From Rhynchopus sp. YZ270_cl-10 (taxonomy: Eukaryota; Euglenozoa; Diplonemea; Diplonemida; Diplonemidae), in assembly GCA_964035575.1 (NCBI GenBank), contig OZ037854.1:1-64000 (forward strand): DNA of 64,000 nt. Reading direction: 5' to 3'. The position numbers were made by a program, and so were the translations under genes. Below, one piece after another: positions 30,174 through 40,625 of the stretch (its first letter is position 1; every line of letters begins with the position of its first letter). The notes beneath the pieces are model-generated. The model was given only the letters and a program-made list of their open reading frames with translations, did no database searches and was not told where the DNA came from.

Positions 30174-33100
30174 TCACGACTGTGCAGCCGTTTCGCCGGG
30201 ACGCTTCTTCCTGAACCGCTCTGGTACAAACGGTACTGTGGTGGGATGGGGTGGGTGGTAGTGTAACACTGGGGTAAAGTAATGACAAAGTGGCGAAGTG
30301 ATGGCACTATGCGCTCTCTTACCTCAACCGAGTAAAACACAATAACACCCACAAGCAGCAAGCATCGGCACACATGACATACCAACAGTTTCAAGCGCGT
30401 TCGTGCGGCGCGGCTTTGAGAGCTGCTCTGCCTTAAGTTTGTTGAAGCGTGGTGCACGTGGTGCGGAGGACGCTGTTGTGAGGGGCTCGTCTGCAGCAAG
30501 GGGGGTCGAGAAGGCATCGCGTACGACAGGTGGGACGGAGTTGCTGTGATGAAGGGTGAAAGGGTAAGTCAAACAGTGGGGGGGCGTTTTCATTTTTAAT
30601 ATTTCTGTACTGGACAGCAACAAGAAAAGGTTGGTAAGATGGTCCTTCGGTGCCACCTTGAAGTCGACAAGGTGATGTCTGCCTGTCAGAGAACGCAGAC
30701 ACCAGAAACACAACCCCCGTGCACCTGGGCATACCTCCTGTCAGCAGCTGTCGTGGGTGTGGTAGCCTCCACCGAGGGAAGGTGGCTGTGTGCGGCTGAG
30801 GCCTGTGCGGCTTCACTGTGGTTGTGCAGGGCAGTGGCCCGGTCAATCTTGGGAAGCATCGAGGGCTGTGGAAAGGGTGAAGGTAGTGGTATCAATTATG
30901 TCCTGAACTGTCTTTATCACGTTTTGGGCCCATGCTGTCCAAAAAGCCACACTTAGTGGGCCAGACTGTCCTTATCCCATAAATGTATTTTTGTTCAGAG
31001 ACAGTTGCAATAAAAAGGGGGTGAAAAGGAGAAACGCGGATAAAGGGGACAAACCATTTTCCGCTTCGGGACGTGGCGTTTCTTGAGCTCGCTCTCCTTG
31101 TCCTCTTCGCGCTGCCGGGAGTCGTGCTCCTCCTGCTGTCGGCGCAGTAGGTCACGGTCACGATTTGCTGCTGCCTCCTCGAAAAGCTTCCTGTGGCAAA
31201 AAAGACGATAAACGAAGAAACAGAAAATGGCAAAAAGAGAAGGCTGGTATTGCTTTGGGGCTAAAAAAAATGCACCAAAAATGCTCATCGTCGTTTCAGT
31301 TTTTTTTTTCATAAATAGGTATTTGTAGGGGGTAAATAAATGGGAAGTGTGTAGGGGTGTGTACCTGCGGAGCCTTTCCTGCTTCTCAGCCTTCCTCTCA
31401 CGCTCCTCCTTTTCGCGGAGTGCCTTCTCTGCACGTTGCACCTCTGCCGCCTTGGCGCGCTCCTCTTTGAGCTTCTCACGACGCTCCTCACGGTCCTTCT
31501 CGTGGTGCACAAGGTCCTTAGCAGCCTTTGCACGCTTCTGCGCCTCTTCCACGTGTTTGGCGACCTGCAGGAGGCGGTGGCCCTCCTTCTCACGCTCACG
31601 CCGTTCGCGCTCCTCTTCCTGCTTGCGGCGACGTGCCTCCTCAGACGCTTTGTGTCGTTTGTTGCGGTCACGTCTCTCGGACTCCTCCTTCTCTGCCTCG
31701 CTGCGTTGCTGCATCGCAAGCTCCTGCGCTTCGCGTGCACGACGCTCACGACGTTCGTGGATGCGTTCGTCACGTTCGTTGCGTTCTTTGCGGAGCTGTT
31801 TGTCCACTTCCTTGGCGGAAGGTGTGTGGTCGAGACGCTGCTCCACCCGAGTGAGGAAGTCACGGCGCTGGTCGGATTCGTCGTTGACCTTCTCGACAAG
31901 CTTGCGGTAGGCAGAGTTGTGCCGCTCGAGACGGCTGTGCTGCTGCTGCTGGATCGCTGCGTCCTGCGACTGCGCCTCACGCACCCTGGCCAGCACACTG
32001 CTCTCGGCACGCTTGCGCACCACCTTGGTTGCGGCTGGCAGCTTCGACTCGACGTGGTGCAGACGCGTGCGCACAGGCGCCTTCCCCTTGGCCGGCATCT
32101 TTCTGCTCACAAGAGTGTGCCGCATGCCTTCGTTGTACACTGTGTTGTACGTCGCCTGCAGCAGCACTGCGGTGCTAGTGGCGGTCGTCTCCTCTTCCTG
32201 GCGGAATGCCTTGCCGCGTGCGGTTGCCCAGCGTTCGCCAACACGGCCGCAGAGGAGGTTGATCGGGTCGCACGGCACCAAGACACAGGGGTGGATCTCC
32301 CCAAGCGCAACGGCCTTGGTGTCGAGGTTGTGCAGCACAACGTCAAGCGCAAGGCTGCGCTTCTCAAAGGCACGTCTTGCCACGTCCGTCGGGATGTCGT
32401 GGCAGCTGACGTAGCAGAGGGAGAGCCCGAAGCTGTTGTTGCTGAGCGTTTCGCTAAGGGCGTGGAGGTGCAGGGCGATGGTGTGCTGCATGGCACCGGC
32501 CGCGATGACGGCGGAACGTGGCAGGAGAGGGGAGAGGCAGGCCACCTTGGCACCCTTCTGCTGCGCTGCGGACAGCACTAAACGGTACAAATTCTCCAGA
32601 CGCAGTGCCGATGGCGCCGTGTCCGCCACAATCGGCGCGAACACAAACTGCACAGGGTTGGACCGCGCCAGCTCCTCCGACGCATCACTCATGTACAAAC
32701 CCTCCTGCGACAGCACCACACCTTCCGCGATCGTCGCAAGCGTCATATCCTTCATGTAGTCGTCCTCACCATTTGCGATGTCAAGAATTGCCTCCGGGAC
32801 AGCGTCGTTGACAGCCGCTGCAAGGTCATCAATGACGCGCTGTGCGTAGGCACTTTCCGCCAGGTCGCTTTTTATCTGTTCAACCAGCGACTCTGTCGGC
32901 GTTGCGCCCTGCCCTGTGAGGAGACTGTACTTTTTGTCCATCCCTGCTCTGGTCCCTTCTGCCTTCGCTGCGGCGTCGGAGATCTCACGAGCAAGGCGGT
33001 GGTGTGTCGCTGGCAGCACCACATCCTGCAGCACGACGTCACGGTAGCACTTTGCCCATCGGTGATGCACTTCGTCCTGGGTCAGTGTGGTAAGCAGTGC

Positions 33101-35167
33101 CGCCAGGGTAGGCCCCTTGTAGTGAGTGTAGAGGTGCGCGCTGTCACGTTGTGCAAGAAGTTCATCCTTGGTGACGCTGAAGGTGCCTTCTCCGTACACC
33201 TCTCTGCCGTGCGGTCCGTTGGGACAGTCGCTGCCGTAGGGGTTCACCTCGTCGTACACTTCGTCAATGGCAACACCCTTGCGTTCCACATCAGCAGCAT
33301 CAAAGCTCACGTCGCCGCACCCCTCCAACGACCACCCCACCTCCCCTGCACCCATCACTGTGAGGAGCACATTTGCCAGACGCTTTCCTGTTGGGAGCGC
33401 ACGTCTGCTGGTGTAGCTTCCATGGTGGAAACGGAGTGCCTTTGCACTGTCTGCAGGTGCCACGAGACACCGGATGCGGCCAAACCGCTTTGCTTTGTAC
33501 ATGCGCAACACATTCCCCTCAGGGGCAGAAGGCGAGCGGGTGGGGGTTTCGTCCTCTTCTCTGGCTTCGCTTTGTGTCTGACTAGGAGTCTCCTGCTCCT
33601 CGGGTGTTGTGGTGCCTTCCGCTTCTGCTTCTGGTTCCGCTTCTGGTTCTGCTTCTGCTTCAACTTCCGCTTCTGCTTCGGCTTCAACCTCAGCTTCAAC
33701 TTCAGCTTCCACCGGAAGGGGTGCGTCTGTACCGAAGGCACAAAGCAGCTTCGAGAGGCCTGTGCAAGAGTCTGGGGAGATGTCGTGGAGAAGTTTGAGC
33801 CCACCGCCACTTTGGGTGCGGGTCAGGTCCATGGTGCCGTCTGCTTCCTCGACGGCCTCTTCCACCTCCTGCACTTCCACCTCGGGCTGTACGGCTTCGG
33901 TGGGAGGCGAGGCAGGTGCAAGCTGTGCGCTGCGGATGCGCAGCTCTTTGGCATGTTTCCTTGCAAGAAACCCGCGGACTGCGGCTTGGAGGAGGATGGC
34001 GGCGAAGTCGTTTGCGGCTTGGTCACGTTCTGCTTGGGCACGTTCGGCGGAGCTGAGCTTGCGTTGTCTGACACGACGCTGTGCGAGCATCATGCGGAAG
34101 GCGAGCTGGATGGAGAGCGCAGCTTTGACTTCGTTGTCGATGGTGGCGACATCCGTGCATCCGGCACTGAGGTGCAAGCGTGCGAGGTAGCCACGCCCCG
34201 CGCTTTGCAGGCCCACAGCGGCAGCAGTCTTCTGCATCTGCCACGCTGCGTCCATCTCGCGCGCACCTAGCTCTGCACGCTTTGCGAAGGCCTCCCGCTT
34301 AGCAGCGTGGCTGCGGTAGCTGCGCTGGATGGTCGCAGCCGCTACGTCCATCTTCTTCGCCTCAGACCGCCTGCGCACATTCTTTTGTATCAACGTAGCC
34401 GCGGTCTGCTCCTTCTTCGCCTGCAGCCGCGAGCGGTAGATACGCTGGATCACCGACGCTGCCACCACCTCCTCACCACCACCCTTCTTCACCCTCCCAC
34501 GGAAGGCCCTCTGTATCGTGCGGGCCGCATCCTCCCTCTCCAACGTGCCGTCCACCATTGCCACCAAATGCGACAGCATCGGCAGCACCCCTACCCCACC
34601 TCCCGCCTCCTCCAGCAACACCAGGTGTGCGTACATCCCCTCTCCCGTCTCCTTCTCCCCCTTCTCCTCCCTCTCCTCGGTCTCCCCCAACCCAACCACA
34701 ACTTCCTCCTCGACTGTGACAGGACGGCTTTCGAGGACTGCTGCGTCACATTCCCCTGCAACCATGATCTCCTCGACGTGAGATGGTGCGGGCGGTTCGT
34801 CCATGGTGGCAGGGACCATGGCGGGTGTGGTGGCAGCAGGTTGTACGGGTGTGGCCTCTGGGCGTGCCTGTGTAGAGTCGAGAACACTGCGTTCTTGGAT
34901 GCTGATGACCTCGCGAAGAAGCGAGAGGTTGTCCAGAGGAGCGCCCTGCGGCTCCTGCATCATGAGCAGCAGGTCGATCGGCTGCAGTGTCGCTGTGCTG
35001 CACTGCGACAGCGGTGTGGCGTGCATTGTGCACGCAGCCGGGGTGTGTCCCGCAGAGCGTTCAGCATGCACCTCACGCAGCGAGTCCAAATGCGAGAGCG
35101 CAGCACCCCCCTCAGCCACCTCCAACATCCATTGAAGAAACTGCATGGCCTCTGTAGAGGATCCCAT
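30174..35167 (-). CDS. IQ-motif / coiled-coil protein, five exons
   Basis: Exons run 35167-31365, 31190-31055, 30865-30735, 30543-30383 and 30235-30174, with GT-AG introns of 174, 189, 191 and 147 nt. The joined frame is 1430 residues. About residues 210-400 hold seven IQ-type motifs (for example ARTIQRAFRGRVKKGG and AAILLQAAVRGFLARKH), predicted to bind calmodulin or its relatives. An acidic Glu/Ala tract follows (near 490-520). A 450-residue folded region comes next, of which YRLVLSAAQQKGAKVACLSP faintly recalls a macro domain. Residues about 1040-1300 are a highly charged coiled coil. The first intron is a multiple of three and open, so a plain ORF reads through it; its GTACAC/CCACAG borders and hydrophobic translation mark it as intron. 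The last exon ends RKKRPGETAAQS. Intron 30544-30734 contains an H1 module. A cytoskeletal or flagellar role is likely but inferred. Confidence 0.85.
30636..30659 (-). repeat. H1 module inside an IQ-gene intron
   Basis: In sense: AAGGTGGCACCGAAGGACC then ATCTTACCAACCTTTTC. It lies in the middle of a 191-nt intron defined independently by frame. The CTGTCCAG downstream might serve as an alternative acceptor. Confidence 0.7.
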
Positions 35168-35169
35168 GC

Positions 35170-35171
35170 CT
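35170..35171 (-). promoter_or_regulatory. Splice acceptor 2 nt before the IQ-gene start
   Basis: CTCTTCACCCTTACAG is followed by GC and the ATG, leaving a 2-nt leader. This short spacing decides the start codon (35165-35167) against an upstream in-frame ATG and fits trans-splicing. Confidence 0.6.
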
Positions 35172-35344
35172 GTAAGGGTGAAGAGAGGTGTGAAAGGGTG
35201 GAATTTTGTTAGCAATTTTGGTTTAAAAAAATCGCGTAAAATGGAAAAGGGGATGGATAGAATTGTGCAACCACATTCGTGAAAATGTAAGGGGGCAGAC
35301 TGCAGGGCTGTACCCTAACAGTGGCAGAATGGTGGGGTGATGGT

Positions 35345-36543
35345 CAGGGGTGTCGCTAATTTTGGGGAAATTTTTGAAAAATCTGAAATCGGGGTGCAAA
35401 TTTTTTTTTTTACGTGGGGGTTTTTTTTTTCCATTACCAGGGGGCGAAAAAACAGTGTTTTGTGGCATTTCCGAGCCAATCCCAGGCTGTGGTGGGGGAT
35501 ATACGGAAAAATGGACAGACTTTTAGTGACTTAAATTTTCACAAAATATGAACCCATACTCTTAAACATGGGTCATTTTCAGGTCTGAAAACCCAAATTC
35601 AGATGAAATTGTGGTGTTTTTGACACTACTGAGAACAGTAGGTAGCGCCGCAGGCGCACGGTACCCAACTTTTGTCTTTTTCTTTTTCCCTTTTCTCTGC
35701 ATTCTTTTGATTGTGCGAGCCGATTGCTCTCCACGGTGGGGTCACATGTGTGCGCTAAAATACGCTAAAGTACCCTTACTATGAAGTATGAGATTCTCTG
35801 GTTTTAGCAAGTAAACCCTTGCAAGCATGTTCCCAGATCACGAAAAAAGGGGAGGCGTTTTTGGGCGTTTTTGTTGATTGCATCGTCCGATGCGGTGCAA
35901 TTGCAGAAAGTGATGGGGTCATTTTGGAAAAATGGACGAGTTTTCGGTATTTAAGTTTTCGCCATTTTTTTATTCCTGTGCACTTTTCGAGACTGCCGAT
36001 TCTCGTAAACAAGGGTCATGTTCAAGTCTGAAAACACAGCTTCAGATGAAATTGTGGTGTTCTTGACTGAGAACGGTAGCGCCGCAGGCGCACGGTACCC
36101 AACTTTTGTCTTTTTGTCTTTTCCTTTTTCTCTGCGTTCTTTTGATTGCGCGAGCCGATTGCTCTCCACGGTGGGGTCACATGTGTGCGCAAAAACACGC
36201 TATGGTACCTTTACTAAGGAAACCCTGGTTTGCAAAAAAAAAGGGTAAGGCAGGGTAAGGTAAATCTGGAAATCCCACCCCCAAAAAAAAAAAATCTTCG
36301 CGGGGTGAGGGCGGCACCTGGGGATTTTCCCTGACCCCCAAAAACCTCGTTTTTGGAACGTTCTGACACAACCGAGTTCACGGTGGCCTCTCACTTAAAA
36401 AAAGAACAAGTTGTTAACACATTAAACCCACCCTGTATTAGGTGCAAATTTTTTTTTTCCTACACAGATTTTACTAGGGGTGCAAATTTTTTTTTGGGTT
36501 TTGAAAAAGTCGGGACCCTGGACCCGAATTAGCGACACCCCTG
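35345..36543. mobile_element. Nonautonomous hAT transposon, 1.2 kb
   Basis: The ends are CAGGGGTGTCGCTAATT (35345-35361) and its inverted copy (to 36543). Both flanks carry the 8-bp duplication GTGATGGT (35337-35344 and 36544-36551). An 8-bp duplication and CAGGGGTG termini are diagnostic of the hAT superfamily. The interior holds two diverged direct copies of a roughly 300-bp block (about 35505-35800 and 35925-36225) containing GCGCCGCAGGCGCACGGTAC. No transposase was seen, so it would depend on an element elsewhere. It lies between the IQ gene and the PDZ gene. Confidence 0.92.
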
Positions 36544-36638
36544 GTGATGGTGGAAAGGAGAAATAACAAATGGGTGAGAAGGGTATTTTGTTCGTTTCAT
36601 TGTTCAAAGCAGGGGGTAGGTGGTGGGTGGCCACGAGG

Positions 36639-39600
36639 TCATGCGGCAAGTGACCTACGCAGCTCTGCGTTGGCAGCGGTGAGTGTGGCGTGCTCGTAGA
36701 GAAGCCCTTCGACAACGTGCTGCATGCTCGTGTCGTTCGAGGGACGGTCGTTGCGCTTCAGGCGCGATAGGAACTTCTTGGGGCTGCTTTGGTCGGCTCG
36801 TGCTGTGGGTGTTAGGTGGTTACGTGGTTTGGTTAGTTTAAACAATTTGACAACATGCTAAATGATCTCTAAGTATTTGGGTGGTTTTGTGGTAAATTGT
36901 TGGGATTGGTATGTCTGTCTAAGATCCATTGTGTATCTGATCTGTCATAAGGAACAAAGCTAAGATAAACAGAATGTGTAGAAAAGAAAAGTTCACAACG
37001 CAAGCCGTTCGCAGTCACGCAAAGAACGTATGGGGATGTGGTGAACATACGACGGTCTTCCGGCTCGCACATTGCAAGAAGCTCGTCCTTCTTCTTCGAG
37101 TCGCGCTGCCTCGCAACTAATGCCTCCTTTGCAGCCTTCTTCCCCAGCTCTGCTGTACGGAGGCGTCCCTGAAGCTCGCTGACTTGAAGCATGAGCTGTT
37201 CGTTCTCTGCACGGATCGAGTCGACAGAGTTTTCACCTGACGCACGACGCGGGTCGCGCAGACGGGACTCGAGCCTGTCGATCTTGGTGAGCGCGCTTTT
37301 GTGCATTCCCTCTGTCTCAGCAAGACGCTGCTGAAGGGCTTTGATGTGGTGGTTGGTTTCAGTAGTGACGTCTGCATGCTCTGCCTCACGCGCTTGGTAG
37401 AGCATGTGGTGCTCCTTCACGATCGCCTCAAAGCGTGCCGCGAGCTCGTCTGCCTGCGCACCGCTGTCGGCCATGGTAACTTCGATCTGCGCCACCTCGC
37501 CCTCAAGCCCTGCCTGGCGCTCTGCAGCAGCGTGCGTGAGACGCTCCTCCTCCTCCACAGCGCTGATCAACGAGAGGCACACATCGCGTTCTGTGTCAAG
37601 ACGCTCCTGCTCCTCCTCCAGCTGCGCCTGCAGCTGTGTGATGCGCGACTCAAGAGGGTCCAGCTCCTGCATGCGTTCTGCGATCTCGTCGAGACGGGTG
37701 GCCTTCTTCTCGTTGCAGGTGTCCTCGCTTAGGATGCGTGCGGAGACGGAGTCCAGCTCTGTCGTAAGCGTGGCTACCTCCTCTGTGAGGTCGTCGCACT
37801 GCTTCACAAGCGCGGCATGCTGGGCCAGGCACAGCTCGACTGAGGCCTGACGTTCGTCACGCTCCTTCTCGACAGACTCGCACTTCATCTGCGCGTCCTC
37901 AAGCTCGGCACCCTCCTTGGTGAGCTCGCTGATGAGCGCAAGGTGTTCGCTCTCGCGCTGCTTGCTGTCGCAGTTCTGCTGCGACTGTGCGCGGTTCGCC
38001 TTCTTAAGTGCGTCCACCTCTGCCTCCACACTCTGCAGCTTAGAGGTGACCGCGCTCTCCTCTTCTTGCACTTTCTGCAGGCGTTCCGATGCCTCTGCCA
38101 GGTGCCGTTCGCGTGCTGCCCCTGCAGAACGTACTTTGTCCATCATCTCCTCCACAGTGCGCTCCAGAAGGCGTGCCTCGTCTTGGATCTGCTGCGAGAT
38201 CTGCTTGCGGTCGTCGTGGTGCGCAGTGTTCACGTCGCGCACTGAGGCGATCTGTGTCTGCATCTCCTCCTCCTGCTCGGCCAGTTGCTGGAGCTCGCTA
38301 GCAGTCGCCTGCGTGGTGAGGCGCGACACCTTGAGACGCTTCTGCAAGGCTGCGTGCCGCTGCTCCATGTCCACTAAGGTCTGCTTCGCAGCGTCGATCA
38401 AGGAGTTTAGCTTCTCAGCCTCCGCACGCTCTGCCTCAGCCTCCTCTGTGTCGAAGCCGTTCTTGTTGGGCGAAGCAGGTGACGACGGCTCCTCTAGGCT
38501 GAGTCCCTGTTCGTCAGCACGTTCCCGCAGGGCAGCCACATCACGGTTGAACTGCTTCAGGTCGTTCTTGAGCTGGCTCTGCGTCTCCTGCAGACGTTCG
38601 AACTCAGTGTCACGCTCGACGTCCAACTCACGCAGCAGGGTGTCCACCTGCGCAGCCTCGGCCTCGACCAACTTGCTCCTGTTGATGACTGTCGCAGAGG
38701 TGCGCCGCTCTGTCTCAAGACCGTCGCTTTGCGTGCGCAGCACTTTCATTGTCTCAGTAAGCCCACCCGACTCTTCCTCATTCTTGCGGTGCTTCTTGAG
38801 CAGCTCGATCACCTGCTGCCGTGCGACAACCATCTCCTTGCGTGCACGGACCAGGCCCTCCACCGACACAGTGGTGATCGTTGTCGCGTCGTCTTCATGC
38901 TGTTTGGTGCCCAGGATCGGGACCACCTCTTCAAACTTCGCATTCCCACCCAAAGACCCAAGCAAGGTGCCACCTGCCTTCTTCAGATTGCCGCCTAGGT
39001 TGGTGAGGTTTGCTGTGGTGCCAGAGAGCATGCTTCCTAGGCCGGTGAGGGGCGACTTCTTCATCATCTTTGACACACGCCCTGGCCCCTTTGGTGCGGC
39101 GGTGGTGGCGGTGGGGGCTGTCCCTGAGAGAGAGGCGGTGCTGGTAGAGTCGCGCTGCTCGCTGCGACGGGGTGGGATGACGGAGAGGGTCACCTCACCG
39201 TCCTGCGAGGCGAGGGCTCGCTCAGCAGACTCGACGGAGGAGACAAGCGTCGCAGGCGTGCCGTTGACGCTCAAGACGTGCATCCCAACCTGCAGGCCCG
39301 CCATCGCTGCAGGCGACGAAGCATCTACCTGCGCCACCACCAAAGAGCTGGCCTCCATGGCCAGACGCAGCCCAGTGGCACCACCTCGTTCACCTAGGTG
39401 GATGGTGACCACGACCGCCGCAGGTTCATCAGGGTGCATGCTGCTATACGTTACGTCAGAGGGACAGTAACTTCCTGAGTCATCGTCGGATTCATCTTGA
39501 GGGTTGACTGCTGTGAGCTGAAACTCTGCTCCCGCACCGGAGACGTGCTCTTTCAGTTCGTTGAGCGTCGTGCACGGTGTACCATTGAAGGCCACGACCC

Positions 39601-39778
39601 GCATCAATGCGCGTATCCCTGCCTTGTCTGCAGGGCTCCCAGGCCCGACGTTGTTGATCACCAAGTTCTGCGAAAGGTTCATCCCCAAAGGTTCGGCCAG
39701 CCCCCGCCGTACAGTGAACACAGCAGCTGAAGAGGAGGACTCATCACCTAGCGTGCGTTGGCTGCCCGTCTCGGACAT
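36639..39778 (-). CDS. Two-PDZ coiled-coil protein, two exons
   Basis: Exon 1 is 39778-37051 and exon 2 is 36802-36639, with a 248-nt GTATGT...CACAG intron; the joined frame gives 963 residues. PDZ-like domain 1 is about 20-90 (EPLGMNLSQNLVINNVGPGS) and domain 2 is about 122-205 (GGATGLRLAMEASSLVVAQV). Each is followed by a PADKAG/PAAMAGL helix and an FNGTP/VNGTP turn. From about 300 to 930 the protein is an almost continuous coiled coil rich in Glu, Leu and Gln. It looks like a scaffold that binds C-terminal peptides and self-associates, perhaps in the cytoskeleton. Without splicing, the frame would run into intron sequence rich in Phe and Tyr. The 517-codon plus-strand ORF opposite is a shadow. 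Confidence 0.88.
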
Positions 39779-40077
39779 TATGAGTGTTTTGGAACAAAAA
39801 AAGGGGGGCTACCGAAAACCCGGATACATTCAAGGTTGGTTGTGTTGGCGCTGTGGAGGGGGTAGTGGTGGTGGCGGTGGTGGTGGGGGAATGGGGAAGT
39901 TTAAAAAAAAACAATGGGGTTGGTGAAGTCTCGCTTGAATTTTGCAGAGGGTAAAAAGTGCAAAAAGAGTGCAAAAAAAAAAGGGGGTACAAAAAACGGC
40001 GGCAGCCCTGCAAAAAGAGAGAAGAAGACGAATATTGTCTCGTTGTACACAAAACACATGACAGAGGGGAGAAGTTT

Positions 40078-40112
40078 AAGATGAACCTAAACCTCTCGCA
40101 ATTCGTCACCTT
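40078..40112 (-). repeat. H1 module
   Basis: In sense: AAGGTGACGAATTGCGAG, AGGTTTAGGTTCATCTT, then AAACTTCTCCCC. It has diverged loop and stem bases but the same plan as the canonical copy. Confidence 0.7.
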
Positions 40113-40372
40113 GGGAAAGTAGTGAGCTGACTGTCTTCTCAAGTGAAGATGTGTAGATAAGATCTGATGCATCTGAAGAGCGTGACGTTGTTAGCGACGG
40201 CGTGGGAGAGAAGGGAGAAGGGAGATGTGCAAGTTGGTCAGTTGCCTGTTAAGACTAACGACACAAAAAACTTTTTTGAAAAGATCGAAAACAGAAAAGG
40301 CGGGGTGGTGGTGCGTTTTTGCACCTTGATCAGAGCAACAGAATGTACAGAATGATGAAGTAAAAATCTTGT

Positions 40373-40408
40373 AAGATGAACCTAAGCCTCGCAGTGCTTT
40401 AGTCACCT
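40373..40408 (-). repeat. H1 module
   Basis: In sense: GAGGTGACTAAAGCACTG, CGAGGCTTAGGTTCATCTT, then ACAAGATTTTTAC. The inner stem is kept with one bulged A. Confidence 0.75.
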
Positions 40409-40625
40409 CTAAGGGGGGGGGGAAACAACAACGGGTGTTGTACAATTTGCAACCAAGAAATGTGTCCCAAAAAGGGGGCTAGAAAACAATACACCCACAA
40501 AAACTCCCGAGGGGGGGGGGGAAAGTGGGAAGCAGCAATCACTTCTTTTTTTTTGAACCAATCAAATGGACCAAAACATTATTTGATAAAATGCGTCTTT
40601 CTTCACACAAAGACTGACTCAATCC

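Larger units (their letters stand above)
39779..40625. other. Spacer with two H1 modules
   Basis: H1 copies lie at 40078-40112 and 40373-40408, both in gene-sense orientation and 300-600 bp upstream of the PDZ-gene start. The first is followed by AAACTTCTCCCCTCTG, the second by ACAAGATTTTTACTTC. A (CCACCG)-like run is at 39860-39890. No further coding exon could be fixed. Confidence 0.5.

Noticed and set aside
35505-36225. The two 300-bp direct blocks as LTRs
   Set aside because: They lie inside a well-defined hAT element, are strongly diverged, and lack LTR termini.
37917-39470. 517-codon plus-strand ORF
   Set aside because: It lies opposite the PDZ/coiled-coil gene and has Ser/Arg-rich composition expected from the complement of Glu/Leu-rich coding DNA.
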